Source: Glycine soja
Lineage: Eukaryota > Streptophyta > Magnoliopsida > Fabales > Fabaceae
Direction of reading: 5' to 3'
DNA length: 64,000 nucleotides
NCBI RefSeq assembly: GCF_004193775.1
Contig: NC_041011.1
Location: forward strand, 42,787,167-42,851,166
In this document: positions 46,298-60,100 of the stretch, in pieces
Layout: every line of letters starts with the position of its first letter
Numbering within the stretch: the stretch's first letter is position 1
Program-made: the position numbers and the translations under genes
Notes under the pieces: model-generated
The model's database searches: none
The model's input: the letters and a program-made list of their open reading frames with translations, nothing else
Told to the model about the DNA's origin: nothing

Positions 46298-48430
46298 GGG
46301 TGAGAGGAGGAGGGGGAGGATAGTCGATACAACTACCCCAACGAACTTTTAATTGTTACATGCGGGAGCATTGAATAAGCCAAGCCAACTGGGTTTATTC
46401 ATGTGGTTTTTTGACCTTGTTCTTTCCCTGTTATTGCTACTTTGCCACTTTATGTTTTGAAATGTGTTCTCACTTCTCATATTTCTCATTCATTTATAGA
46501 CACGAGTGCACCATTGCCATGCGTGTTAATTAGATTGGTAAACAGTCCACGGTTTGGGTCAAAATCACACGTTATTGATTGGTGAACTGAAAATAAATGA
46601 TGTTTACACGTCTGCTTTCTGTTTAGTAGTAAATTCATTCTCCTCCTTTTCACTTGGTTTCCTTCTGAAAAGGAAAGCCTACATCCCACACGACACAATA
46701 AAAAAAAATGTTTCACACGTATAAACAATCAACCACCCTCCCTCCATAGACCATAGTCCATATATACAAAAGTGTTTTATAACTTTGCTGTCAAGATTGC
46801 CACTTTAAAATGATAGAAAAAAACTCTCACAAGAAATGAATTTAAATCATTTTAAATTGAAGTGAATTAATATAAACTACTTATTATAATGTATGAATAA
46901 TTTTGATATTTCATTAATATTTTAAAAAACTAAAAATAATTAAGTAAAGAAGCTTATGTGCGTTAAACTTTAAATAAAAGTATTCAAAAGATAAGGATAA
47001 TTTTTTAATTTTTTAATTATTTGCTTATTATAATTTTAATTTGCCTCAAATAAATTATATCAATTTAACGTTTTTTTAGTATTATGTCTATCAATTTTTC
47101 AACCACCATTATTAATCATCCCATGTTTATAAGTAATGCATTTATGATGAGAAATAATATTTTAGTAAAATTGTTATTCTTAATTTGTTTGAAAACAAAT
47201 CTTAAATATTAGTCATTTTAGAATAGAGAGACTAATTAAAAGGTTGGGAAAGTGTAAGAGTCTTACGTTCCTAGTTGTTTACTTTAATTTATATAGAAAT
47301 AATAAAATTATATGTGGTTAATTGTAACTAATATTTTAGTTGTGCTTTGTATAAAATAGTTATAGAATTAAATTTTATATTAAAAATATATATTTTATTT
47401 AAATAATTATATTATAATTAAAATTCAAAAAACATAAATATATTTAAATATATAAATTATATTTTATATTTATAAATAAGATTTTGAATTATGATGTAAC
47501 ATTATTTTTTATTATTGACAATTTAATTTTAAAAGTTGTTGAAATTCAATTTACTGATAAAGATAAAGCAGAATAGATTAAAAGAGATAAATGATTGAAA
47601 AGATCAAATAAATTTAAAGATAAAAGCAAAGTATTTTAGGGTGATTGAGAGGGAATTTTATGGAAAAATGCAGGAATAGTGTGTGAAATGCAAAAAGAGA
47701 TCCTCTCTAGTGGAAAAAAAGGTCGATATGATCAAGTGTCGTGATGTCATCATTTATTCTCTAAAACTCCAATTTGTAATGGAAAAATGTTATATTAATA
47801 AAGTTTATTAAAAAAAAAAAGCTAATTGAGAGAGTGAGTGTCAACTCTCAAAATTGTATATTATTTTTTTGGTAGAAATTATAGTTATCTTTCACTAAAG
47901 ACAAATTATATTTGTTGGATAGAATTATCCTAGTGCTAAAACTTTTTTTAAATATTTAATATAATTATATATTTTTAAGACTTAAATTTGAGACTAATGA
48001 TTAAAATAGAATAATCTTGTGTTAGTTTTCTATGTCCAATAGTAAAATTTATATTCTAATTTATAATATATGAATATATTGTTAAAAGGTGTTTTGCAAT
48101 TGAAATAACTTAAAAAAAAAAAAAAGTAAATGTGGATAAAATTTCATTACAAAGATTACTCAATGACAGGATTCCAAATAGTCGGTTGTTGAACGTTCTA
48201 TCTGATTGTGCAAACCTTAAACTGTGGAAGTAAATTTGATTATTTAAAGAGAAAGCTTGAGATTATGTAAGAGTGCCACGTTTCTGTTTTTTTTTTTTTT
48301 TTTAATTTTTAGGGAACGTTTCTGTTTTATTGATTTACATTTAAAGCCAACTAAATTTGGAATTGCACATTTTGGGGACAAGAAGCAAGCTCAATATATA
48401 TATCGTCCTGGATGTTTGATAGAGTTTGGC

Positions 48431-48704
48431 CTAAGCACTGTACTTAATTCATTCAACTCGATTATTGCCATTTACTATATCCATTAGTAGGCTTCCTGTT
48501 TGTCTTTAAAATTAATTAGTAGAAGCTAACATCATTAAAGTGCCAAAATGATAATAACATCTGTTATCTAAGCACTGTACTTAATTCATTCAACTCGATT
48601 ATTGCCATTTACTATATCCATTAGTAGGCTTCCTGTTTGTCTTTAAAATTAATTAGTAGAAGCTAACATCATTAAAGTGCCAAAATGATAATAACATCTG
48701 TTAT
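48431..48704. repeat. Two tandem copies of a 137-bp unit
   Basis: 48431-48567 and 48568-48704 appear identical by eye, from CTAAGCACTGTACTTAATTC to CATCTGTTAT. Such identity points to a very recent duplication or an assembly artefact. Confidence 0.9.
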
Positions 48705-49284
48705 CTATACTATTTAATTATCTCAAAAGTCAGCTTCCTGATTGTAGTAGTACTCTTAAAGATCTAATCAATGAACGTAATTACTGCTTTGTTGAGTTAG
48801 CATAAACTTAATACAATATCATATTATCATGCATTGTTATTTTCAACATTTCATTAGCCAACTACCGCTTTAATATGCTGTTAATCCCCCCCCAAATGCC
48901 CTTTTATTACTGTTATTTGTTAATGTTTTATGTGCATTTTCCCGTGCAAGATCATGGTTTGCTTCTGTAGTTCAAAACCACCACCCTCATATGCGTGTCC
49001 GATAAGCCAATATTGCTAAATATCATGTCAACGAAAATCGTTAGTCTATGATAAATGGAAGATAATATTAAGTGACATCATATACTAATAATTTTGTTAT
49101 TGACACATATTAATTAATTGTTACTATTATTAGTTTTTTTAATTAAAAAATTTAAATTTATATTTTTTTTCTTTATCACTAGATCAATTTTATATATTTT
49201 CTTTTGATCATTTTTTTAAAGACAGAAAAATCAAATAAATTGCTATATATTTTTTTAAAATAAATAATACAAATTAAATATTTT

Positions 49285-49420
49285 TTGTATCTATATCATG
49301 TAAAATGACGAAAAATATATGTAAATCTTAACAGTCAAGCATGGAGAATGAAATTCTCTTGTATATATCATGTAAAATAACAGAAAAATATATGTAAATC
49401 CTAAGAATCAATGGAAAAGT
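49285..49420. repeat. Imperfect tandem repeat, about 73-bp period
   Basis: Two stretches with TATATCATGTAAAATRACRGAAAAATATATGTAAATC-like sequence follow each other. Only the matching part is clear and the boundaries are vague. Confidence 0.5.
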
Positions 49421-50578
49421 ATGGTTTTTGTTATATTTCCGACAAAAAAGGAGTACTGTCAAGTTTAAAGAAAAAATTAGAAAAAAAATATTTTTTTCCT
49501 TTGTACTTCCTGTCAAACTTATAGTTTCATATAGATAAATTTGGTCCCCAAACTTTTCAAAAAATATAGATTTAGTCTATCATTTCTAAGAATTTATCAT
49601 ATTTTTTTTAAGTTAAGAGAGATTATATTTTTTAAAGTTTTGAGATAAATTTATGAATTTAAAAATATAAGAACTTCATCCTATTTGATCAAAAGTACAG
49701 AGACTAAATTCACATTTCTCTCAAAATGTATTATACAATAATAAGGCGTGCATGTTGTATGGAAGTGGGTGATGAGTAGTAAAAAGTGAATAAACTATAA
49801 ACTTAATACAGCATAAATGAGATTTTGCATTCTTTTTTAGTAAACATATTAGACAAAACAGGATTAAGAATAAATGTATTAAAGAGAAAGTTGAGATAAC
49901 ATTTATTGTAGAAAAAAAAAAGAAGATAAAATCTTGCTTTAGGTGATTTAGACATATATGAAGAAGACCAAGTAGATGTATTTTAAGATAATTATAATTA
50001 AGGATAGGCATAACATTAATTAGAAGTAGATATAACATCATTGAGAAGGATATTTAGAGTTTTCAGACAATTTATCATCCATGCACAGTTGCAGACATTC
50101 GTTTTCTATGGCAAGTAATACTATAATAGTAATAGTATTGTGTTTTTAGGTTGGTTTACTACTTTCATGATATGATTGAGAACTCGTCTCGGCGCATAAA
50201 ATGGGTGTAGTATATTGGAAAGCTCATGTAATTCTGATCCACGTATTAGTTGTTTTTAATATCGGTTTTGATTTGCGATGAGGCACTTAATTAGTAAATC
50301 TTAGAACCGCATAACTTGAGAGCGTTTAAGCCAAGTTCAAATTATGAGAGTGATTAATAAGCTAATGCATCGACTAAAATAAATACTGAAAATATTTACA
50401 TAGAATAAAGACATATGTATGTATCCTTTCCTTAAAATAAAATGTTTGATATATGTCTATCTATGAAGATTGTGAATGCGTCAGCGGAAGCGGAACTTAA
50501 GGTTGAAAAAATTGTAACAATAATAGCAACAAGCGTGTCTCAACGAGTTGACTCTTTCAGAGTCACCGCTTACGCGCG

Positions 50579-50767
50579 CTATTGTGATGTGTTTTGTTTG
50601 GATGATTTTGTAGAATGCGTGTCAAAGTTAATGGCGGCACTTTCCGGTTTTGGGACAGCTTCATCCAACAAACCCATAACTATTTCATCTCTTAAATGCT
50701 CAAACTTCCCACCAAACACCTCCCAATTGCCATGTTGCGCTATGTGAACCACACTTTCCACTCCTTT
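50579..50767 (-). pseudogene. Unrecognised coding-like fragment
   Basis: A minus-strand stretch reading ESVVHIAQHGNWEVFGGKF, then EHLRDEIVMGLLDEAVPKPE, with a helical, charged composition unlike chance frames in AT-rich DNA. It is bounded by an upstream in-frame TAG (50768-50770), starts without ATG and ends after about 60 codons. It may be an exon or decayed gene copy. The family is not recognised. Confidence 0.25.
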
Positions 50768-51750
50768 CTACCCGCTGGCAAACATTTAAAATTCGCACAA
50801 GTAAATATGCAATTTTGTGCATAAGATTATTCGGTGCTTCCATTGGGAGTTAGCAATGGTAGACGGGAATTATGCCTCACACGAAACAACCTACCATCTT
50901 TATCTATGTTTAGTGCTAGTAGTAATCTAATTGCATCCTGGTTTGGTCGATTTTTAAAGCTCTGAGGAGCAATTTAAAACAATTTAATATGCTTGTGTAG
51001 CTAAATCGGTTGATTGACATTTTCCAAGCATCTTTGTTTGTTGTTTTTTTTTCCGGTGAAAGTGAGTGAAGCCCTTTCATTTCTTCGTCATATGGTCTTG
51101 CTTTCCTTCTTGATATATTCAATCCTTTTTATTAAGCTTGAAGCAATCACTGAAAACATTTTATTTTTTTTAGGTTTTGGGCCGACTTCTTTAGCATCAA
51201 CTTCTATGGGTCGAAATCTTTGAAACTTATCTCTTTAGACTAATTAGTGTAATCTAGTACTAAATACTCCTATAAATGGCATGTATTTTTTCAACAGTTA
51301 AAAACTAAAATTTCAAGTGTCAACCAACAATGCCATAAAAGGGATGTTCCTCCCACGATATGGGGTTAGTTTTCATCTCTCCTTCTACAATACACAGAAG
51401 TAATTCCAAATAATAAGAAATCATTCACCCACTTAAGTTGAGTATTAATATATCTTTAGAAACCCTAGAAGGGCACAACATACTTTTGAATGTTTTGATT
51501 ATAGGTCATCTTTAGGCTTATCCTCTAGTGAGGGTGACATATGATAGGAACAAAAATATTTTAATTAAAAGTTAATATATTTTAATTTAATCACTTAAAG
51601 ATAATTTCATATAGGATCGGAGGTAGTATTTAGTAAAAAGAGAGAAAAAATGTGAGTTAAGTAGGAATTTTTTAAATATGTGTTTTAGACTCGTTACATG
51701 GTGTGAACCTCATCAAGAATGAAGTGCACAGTCTTGACTCTTGTCATTAG

Positions 51751-51951
51751 TATGCAACGATAATTGAGAAACCAGAGACTTTGAATTTTATCCACTCCTC
51801 GCAGGAGGGAAACCGGTGTGCAGACTTTCTCGCCAAGTTTGAACCTAATTCGGAGTCTTGGTTTATGAAGTTGGAGTTTTCTCCAAATGATTTAAAGGGG
51901 TTGTTGTTGTTAGATGATGATTTTGTGCTTCACCCAGTCCCTAGAGTGTAG
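51751..51951 (+). pseudogene. LINE retrotransposon remnant (RNase H-like C-terminus)
   Basis: The open stretch ends in HSSQEGNRCADFLAKFEPNS...VLHPVPRV and a TAG stop at 51949-51951. The block EGNRCADFLAK is the typical C-terminal RNase H-like signature at the end of plant LINE/non-LTR reverse-transcriptase ORFs and of domesticated RNase H proteins derived from them. Upstream the frame is cut by a stop at 51748-51750, and no reverse transcriptase is seen. A T- and A-rich stretch follows the stop. This is a short 3' fragment, as is usual for 5'-truncated LINE copies. Confidence 0.65.
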
Positions 51952-51959
51952 TCTTTTAC

Positions 51960-54530
51960 TTTCTTTCTTTTTTCCTTCATTTACCAAAAACAAAAAAAGT
52001 CTAATAGAAAGTTTAAAAATGCACCTGCTAATCAAAAGAATTTCAATCACGTGAAGTTATATAAGCGTTTCTTCTTTCTTTTTTTCAGTAAATTGTTTCA
52101 AACAGGGAAAAAAAGTTCACCAATATTAATGCAGTACTTTCTATCACTCATATCGAAGTTGATTAATTTGAAAGAAAACTTTTTCTTTTAATCTTGTTCA
52201 TTTATTGATACTGTAAATAAAATTTTCTTCTAAACTCATAAAATAAATTATAATTCAATATATATTAAACAGATGCCTTGAGGTGAATTGTATTTATTGG
52301 TATCAAGACTATCTAGTTCGATCACTATCTAGTTCAATCAGTTCAATAAAATGTGTATTATAAATTCTTTAATATTTTATTGATTAATTCCTATAGATAA
52401 AAATACTGTATTTATTTGATAAAAATAGGAAAAAAGATAGAATAACTCACTCATCAGAAGTTTATGACCATGCTGACATTAATATTAAGTTTACATGTAC
52501 ACGATCGATCAAAATTATGTAAAAATAATTTAAGGTTTTTTAAAAGTCTATTTGATTTAAACCACCAAATTAAAACTTTTCTTTTACTGAATAACTAAAT
52601 TTAAACTTAAACGAGGTAATCCATATATTAAATTGGATTAATTATGTTTTTATTTTAATTTTTTTGAAAAAATTATTTTTACTCTCTTAACAACTTTTTT
52701 TAGTATTTTTGGTTCCTACCCTTTTTCTTTATTAATAGTTTTAATCCTTTAGTGTAAACTAAATACATTAATTAATAATGTAATAATTATATTGACAATC
52801 TAGTAATTTATCGGATCATCAAAAAGTTTCACAAGATAATCACGTGTAATTTTTTAAAAATATATATTTTTAGTCTTTCATCAAAATGCTGGAAAAAAAA
52901 TTTAGGGAACTAAAAGTGAAATTTATAAAAAGTTAAAAAAACAAAAACATACTAATTTACCCAAGTAAATATAAATAAAAATAATATTATTATTACATAA
53001 GCTTTTTATAATAATGAGATCATTATTAATTATTATGTTTAAATGATAATATAATATTTTGAAATTATATATTTATCCATCTATTTATTTAAAGCTCTAA
53101 GCTCGCAAACTAAAGATAAAATTTATCTATTTAAATAGTTTTAATGCATATTAAGTTTTTAATTAAACTCTTAGGTTACGAAAGACTTTTAAAAAAGTTG
53201 GCATGCTTTAATAAAAAGACTTAGAAAAATATTTAAAAAATATTTTTCAACACACTCTTTTAAACATATTGAAAATAACAAAATTTAGTGAATCTCACGT
53301 CTTAAAATATTTCTATCTTCTAATTTTACTCTTTTCAATAAATTTTAATGAATACAAAAGTATGTTAGGAAGATTATATCAAGCACATGCAGGTCAGGAA
53401 TCATGAATTATTTAGACCTTATAAACTATAAAGTGTAATTTAGTCTAACCTATTTTTACTTAATTCTACTTTCAATTCTTATACTTTAGTTTATATGTGA
53501 TTTTGATTATCCTTCTTTTAATGGTGTTTCATTTAATTTTCTTAAATTCTCAATTGTTAAAAGCAAATCTTTCACCTAAAATTTTATTCAATAATTAATA
53601 GAAATATAAAGTAAGTGTGATATAGCATTGATTTATACGAATTAATAAATATATATAATATTTAAATAGAAAATAATAAAAGCAAAAAAGTGACTTATAG
53701 TTTGTACTTATTTTCATGTAAATATTGTATATACAAAAATAGTGACACGCTGCAGTTTGATTACATTTTAGTTAATTATTAAATAAAATTTAAAGTAACT
53801 TTTTTTATAAAAAGCAATATTAAATTAAGCACACATAAAGTTAAGGTTATGACTTATAAATGTAATTAAATTATTTTGTTACTTTGAAAATGTAAGCTCA
53901 TAGAATATTGATTTTGGATTTTTAAATATAATCGTCATATAGAATCTAGATTCTGAGTCACGTGCCCTAACGGACTTTTGGATTTGATGCTTGTGTCGTG
54001 ACAACCCTCAAAGGCGCAAGCTATGTTACATCCATACGGAAATTAAGTATGATAGATGTGAGTTATAATTTTAAAATTGTTGATTCTTTCTAAAACTATC
54101 ATTATTTTTTAGTAAATCATAAATTATATTCAAAATGTCATTTTAACCATAAATTATATTTTAGTATACTTATATTTTTTTAATATGAATACATTAACAA
54201 TATTACAATGATTTGCTATTCAGCTGAGAAAAATGATGATTCCTCTCTCATTTTTTATCAGTATTAGATTTTTATATTATCTCTCATTTATTTTTTTATC
54301 TGACATTTTTTTTATTTCTCTCATCTCTCACCATAATAAAAATGTATTATGAAAATTTGTATATTATAAAAATAAATATATATTTCAATTTATAGTGTTT
54401 TTAATTTCAATTATAAAATGTACTCTTTAATCTTAATAATCTTAGTATGAAAAATGCTAGTGATGATCTTAATTTATATTTTTTTCGTACAATTTATAGT
54501 GTTAGAGAAATACTTGCATCCTTACCAAAA
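51960..54530. other. Intergenic DNA, no gene seen
   Basis: AT-rich sequence. A weak, degenerate inverted repeat pair with TTTAGTYCCT-type words at about 52625-52970 could be an old MITE. Nothing else is supported. Confidence 0.5.
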
Positions 54531-54537
54531 AAAAAAT

Positions 54538-54830
54538 ATCCTTATAAAAAAAAAATACTTGCATAGACACTCACCTAACAAGTAAGGCTTTGACACAACC
54601 AATCACATTAGTTCAAGTGACCAATTAATACATAATATAGAAAATAAAACATTATACACATGTTAAACTACACATCCTTTTAACTTTAATACATAAATAT
54701 TTATTGCTTAGCATGTGTAATATTTTATTTCTATATTATGCATTAATTAGACACTTGGACTAATGTAATTGGTTGTGTTTAAGGTTTAACAATAGGTGAG
54801 TGTTTAAGTAAGTATTTTTTTTATAGGATT
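54538..54830. mobile_element. 293-bp foldback MITE
   Basis: Seen: the left arm (about 54538-54665) and right arm (about 54705-54830) are near-complementary. Both share CACTCACCTA, ACACAACCAAT, AATTAATRCATAATATAGAAA and ATCCTWATAAAAAA at the tips. The loop is short and AT-rich. No coding capacity is present. No clear target duplication could be fixed, so the superfamily is open. Confidence 0.65.
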
Positions 54831-55023
54831 ATGCATTTTTCGATACTAAAACTATTTTTTTCCATGCATAATCTTAGATCTAAAGTTATGTACAGAAAAA
54901 TTAGTCTAAGTACCTGGTTTTTTAATGTGCTGGAAGTGAGAAGAGTATACCAACCAAAACAAAAATCGCAAGTTTCTTATATTTACGTATTGAAGTTTTA
55001 TTTAGAAAAAAAAAATCAGAAAA

Positions 55024-55115
55024 GAAGGATGTGTAGTTTAACCTATGTAATATTTTATTTTCTATATTATGCATTAACTAAACATTTGGACTAACATGAT
55101 TGGTTGTATCTTGGT
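55024..55115. repeat. Third copy of an arm of the adjacent foldback MITE
   Basis: AAGGATGTGTAGTTTAAC followed by TAATATTTTATTTTCTATAT, ATGCATTAACTAAACA and TGATTGGTTGT matches the reverse complement of the left arm (about 54590-54685). It extends into loop sequence that the right arm at 54705-54830 lacks. Confidence 0.65.
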
Positions 55116-55129
55116 TTGAAACCACCTCA

Positions 55130-57190
55130 TTAGCTATAATCTTGTCAGTGACACATGGACAATTAGTTGATACTCACTAACAAATCCTTGATTAATGCTA
55201 TTATCTTTAATTGAATGATATGAAATTCAAATTTTTGCTTAATCAAAATAACTGTAATTCTAATTTGATGAGTGATATCAAATTTCCCAACCCACATTAT
55301 TTCCATGTTTTCAAAATAATTGTTTTATGATAATATATATGATATCAAAGTCTATTCTAACAAGTATAGTTAGGTTTATAAAGATATCCAATACTGAAAT
55401 CTTAATAGTGTACATGTTTGTCATTGTGATTTATTATGTTTGGTAAAAGACTTAATTTTTATAATAATTACTTTAAAAATCTTAAGTGATTTATAATTGA
55501 TTCACAAAATAATATTTTTTTAAATAGTGTATCAAAATTAATCTTAAATAAAAAATATTTCTGGTAATGAAATTACATAAATCTAGGAGCTTTATTTATG
55601 TATGTTAATGATTTCATCTCCGTTTAAACAAGTAATATTGACAAGTTAAATCCAGATCCCTTAATAGGCTGCATATAAATTACGGTTCTTACAAGAACAA
55701 AGAGGACAAAAGGCTCCAAAAATGACTTCTCTATCAATGAATTGCAAGGTGAATAAGCCAATAAGGGCCAGAAGTTGATTTTTGTCTTGACCAATTCTTT
55801 AAGTGCATTAAATGTCCAAGCACAACGCGTTGGCGTTAGTAGTGGCACGGCCACCCCATTATCATTATCAATGTGAAATATACAAAGGATCTTGACATGA
55901 TATTTAACTTGCAATCTATAAAGTACTAGCTGTCTTGCTGACAATATTAAATTTTGGTGTGTCGCAGAGATCTTTCATACATATTGTATCGAGGGAAGTG
56001 TTCGTGTTGTATACGAATGATTGGAACTTTGTAACGTATATCTTAGTGTTCCATGTTGGCTTTGGGCCACTATCCTCCCTTTGCAAGTCCAAGTGGGTTC
56101 TTAAGCCGTATAACTTGGTTGATCCAGAAATTGTTGCACTTGACCATCAACTACGGCTTCGACCAATTGGTAAGAGAGTTACATCTTCCACCTTTCACTA
56201 CCTTTGGTCAATTTGTCCCCCACCCACTACACAAATCTAATATTGAAAATAAAAAAGTAACGGCAATTTGTACTAAGAAAATGATGGAACACACTCAAAC
56301 ACAATTTTTCTAATATACTCACTATAATTGGTTAAAACTTATTGACAATTTGAGACTCATTAAATATAACCCACAAAATTTTGGAATTTTTAATAAATTT
56401 CGGTTAATAATAAAAATATGTTAAAAAAATGTATTATAGAATGTGTAGCTAGTATATATTTCACTTATATGAATGTCTCTTGCTTCTACCTTTAGTGAGT
56501 TTTGGCTTATCAAGTAGTAATAGCATCCTCCCATTTCTTACGGGTGGTAGTTGGGGCATGGTCCCATGTTAAACAAATAATGATAGTAACAGGATAAACA
56601 AGCTAGTTGGCAGACACGTATTGATATAACTGGCATCTAGCATAACTCTGAAGATTGACAGTTAGAAATTTGAACATATGGGAGCAACGGATGTGGCTAT
56701 TAATGAGTTACACTTTTCAAGGTTTGGAGATTTAATTACACAGCACAAGTTGCGCAAAACCTTTCCTTTTTTACATTGATTAATAGTACTACATTGGATT
56801 TTTATGCAACAAAAAAAAAATAGAAAAGGTGAGGATACAAAGAGAGAATTTATTGAAGAATTGGCCATTTGGTCGAAGCCATAATAGCCAAGGAAAACTG
56901 CGTGGCATGTATCTAAGTAGGGTAATTTACAAGTAAGAAAGTTATTTGTTTGAATAAACTTCTCCATATGCATTTATTAGAGAACAAAATAGAAAGAAAA
57001 AATGAAATAAGTTTTTCTCATAAACTAAAATTAGCTTATTAAACTTGTATAAAATACTTATTTTAATTTATGCATAAACTAATTTTATTGTGCAGCAAAA
57101 ACTAATTTCTCTTATAATTATTTATACAGAAACTTTTCCTATGAGAACTTGTAATAGAGTTGAAACAAACAGTTACAACTTAAAAGGACT
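55130..57190. other. Intergenic DNA and 3' flank of the E3 ligase gene
   Basis: AT-rich sequence without a supported gene. The frames at 55624-56313 (both strands) and 56662-56973 have no recognised domain. The last few hundred bases probably include the 3' UTR of the minus-strand E3 ligase gene. Confidence 0.5.
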
Positions 57191-57196
57191 AGAATT

Positions 57197-60100
57197 TCAC
57201 TCCGGAACTCCTGAGATTGCAGATGATGATGACTTTGAGTAGCGTTCAAGCAATGATAGTACCTTGGCAGCTTTTCTCCTAAGGTGTCCATCCCCATATA
57301 TATTCATGCCAGTGAGACCAATTAAACGTGATCTAGCTGTTGTTCCATAGTATTCTACCATTTCCTTTGACACAAACACCTTCTCCAACAGTCCTAGAGC
57401 TTCTGCCTTTAGAGAATCAGTTCCCCAGTTCAAAATGTCCATTATGGACCTTATTGCATTATATTCATGCAAGACACGAGCTCCCCTTTGAGGAAAATCT
57501 TCCAAAACCAATGTGGAGAGTGTTTGTATTGCTTCACAAGCAGTTGCATGAACCTCCCCATGTAACAGCTTTATCAAGCCAGGTAAAGCCTTTGCTTCTA
57601 AAAGACAAAATGTGGTGTTCACACTGCATACACTCCCATGTGCTGAACATAACGGAACACGCGATGATCTGAAAAGCCAGCAACCAGTTGGTTTGGGAAC
57701 AACTGTGAGTTTTGGAGTGCTCATAGAAAGATCACCAATGAATGCTGCTGCTCTTGCTTTTGCTGTGACTGAACCAGTGTTGAGAAAATCTACAAGCAAA
57801 GGGTATATTCCGCGCTTAACCAGATCTCGTTGTGACTCGATATTTGTAGGGTCTGTGAACCTGAAGAGTGCAGTGAGAGCATTTTCTTTTGCTTCCATTT
57901 TCCCAGTTTTCAAAATGCTTATGATTGCATCGAGTCCACCCAACTCAATCAACTTCATAGTGAGTTCTCTTTCGGATTTTGGCAGGTTAGCCAGTAAACC
58001 AGCAGCAGCTATCTGCACATTGGCATTTTCTTCATTCTCAAGAAATCCAATCAAGGCTTCAAGCCTTCTAGGCCTGAAGAGGTATTCAACTACTCCTTCC
58101 GGCTCATGTTGAGAGAAAAGAAAGAGCAGAATTATGGAAGTCTCCCTGATTTCTGAGTCAGAATCATCAAGGAGTGGGAGAATTAGAGATACACCATTGG
58201 CTGCAAGAATTGCTTTCTTAACCAAACCAGTCTCAAACTTGCAAATTCCAAGAAGTGCACTCAGTGCAGGCTTACGGATGTTGTGACCTGAGTTGGAAGT
58301 CTGCTGCAAAGCTAGCAAATTGGCGATGATGGAATCCAACTCAAGTTGTTTCCCTTCTCCATCAACAAAGAAATCAATTCCATCACCATCAGAAGAAAGC
58401 TTCTCAATGATTTCAGAACATTTAATGATAATTAGTGTCCGTGACTGAGGAGAGAACATTAAATCTATAATAAGAGGGACTCCTCCAGATGCAGCAATAA
58501 TTCCCTTATTGGCATGAGATCCTGCTAATTTAACCAGGGCTGATAACGACAAGTCTTTTGATTCAATATTGCCTGACAGCATTTCTAGCAAAGGAGGTAT
58601 AGCTCCTTCCTTGCCAAGGAGTTTTAAGTTTGGATCCTTCAACTCCAAATTAACTATGGCTTTTGTCATTGATATTCTTGAATCTGGTCCTGTGAAAATA
58701 AAGAACAAATAACTCGTTATGATCAACTTACTAGTTACTAGAGTGTCTAGAGGATTGTAATAAGTCAGGACCAACTGCTTTATTTGGTACCGGTGCAACA
58801 AATATCTATAGGATACAAACTAAAGGAAAAAGATTGTCCTAATTTGACTATGTCCACAACAAAATAGATGAATTATTGTGCACCATAAATATAAGAAAGT
58901 ATATGAACATTTACCATGTGATATTGAGCAAGTCAATTTTTTCATGGAGGATATATGCATTACTTGAAATTTTTCATAGGCATTACAAGGACCAGGAGGT
59001 ATTTTTTACTGAGAGTTCTTATCCAAAGTTGGGAAGTGTCATTAAGAAAGAACATGGAATAGGAAGAGATTCTAAAACCGTTTCTTAAGAAGCGATGATA
59101 TTTACAAACTATTTTATTGAAGTTCTAATAAGCATCCATTTCATGTTTCCAACAAAGGAACTTAGAGTGTACTAGTTAACAACATAGGATAATTCTGTAT
59201 TTCTTTGGCTATCTAGATGACATGGCATCCTTGCCTTCTGTGTAGTGACAATTATATATACAATATAATGAGAAATGTTCATCTTTTGATTCTTATATCA
59301 CAATAAACATGTTACAAGTTGAAAATAATCCATCTTCTTACCTTGAATCATGCGATCAACAAGTGGTTTATACCAGCCAAAATTAGCAGCAATAGTAATG
59401 GTTTCATCATTTAGTTCAAAAAGATTCATCAAAATGTTTTCTGCAACCTCAGCAGAATGATTGACATGATTCTTCAGAAGGGCAACAAGGAACTGAACTG
59501 CAGTGCGATTTTCAGAAAGCTTTCTGCAGAGACATTCATTCCACCCGGATTGTTCTTGAAGCAACTCATGTAGCAAATCAATAGCTGCCTTTGAAGTGCT
59601 AGAGTCACTCCCTAAGCAGGAAATAATGTTATCCCATCCTTGAGATTCAGCCACTTTCTCCTATAAAATTTTATGCAAATGTTGAGTTTCAATTAATATA
59701 TAGATTAAATTTTGATGTGTGTGTAGCAATAAAAAGGAACCCAGCCTATCTCAAAGGTAAAACTGGTACACTTCCCATTCAGGAAAGAAGTGAGAGAAAC
59801 TTCAACATAGAAAATGTTGACATGAAATCAGCGAGCCATAATGAGCAACATATGACCTTTTAAAAAACATCATGTCCAAAAACATATAAGCAACAGCATA
59901 ATCAAGAAAAAATATTTTTTTTTTTCACTTTCGTTATGCCTACGCTTCTCCCATTCATCCCTCTAAATCATAAATTGGAAATCCTGAAGGAAGTGTGTGG
60001 TTTGACTAAAGCAAGAAAAAGAAACAGCTTGCCTACCTTGTTTCTTGTATTCCCCTCTACAGCATCCTTCAAAGTTATCAAAATCTTCATCTTCACTTCT

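Larger units (their letters stand above)
46330..51690. other. Intergenic DNA, no gene seen
   Basis: AT-rich sequence with one recent tandem duplication (48431-48704) and imperfect repeats around 49285-49420. The minus-strand stretch at 50579-50767 has protein-like composition and is listed separately. Other frames have no domain. Confidence 0.5.

Noticed and set aside
49500..49720. TTTGGTCCCC / GAGACTAAATTC inverted words as a MITE
   Set aside because: The match between the supposed ends is short and no target duplication is visible.
55935..56313. Overlapping plus-strand frames of 101 and 86 codons
   Set aside because: Open in two frames at once, no domain and no splice structure.
57612..58112. 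166-codon plus-strand frame
   Set aside because: Antisense shadow of the ARM-repeat exon of the E3 ligase gene.
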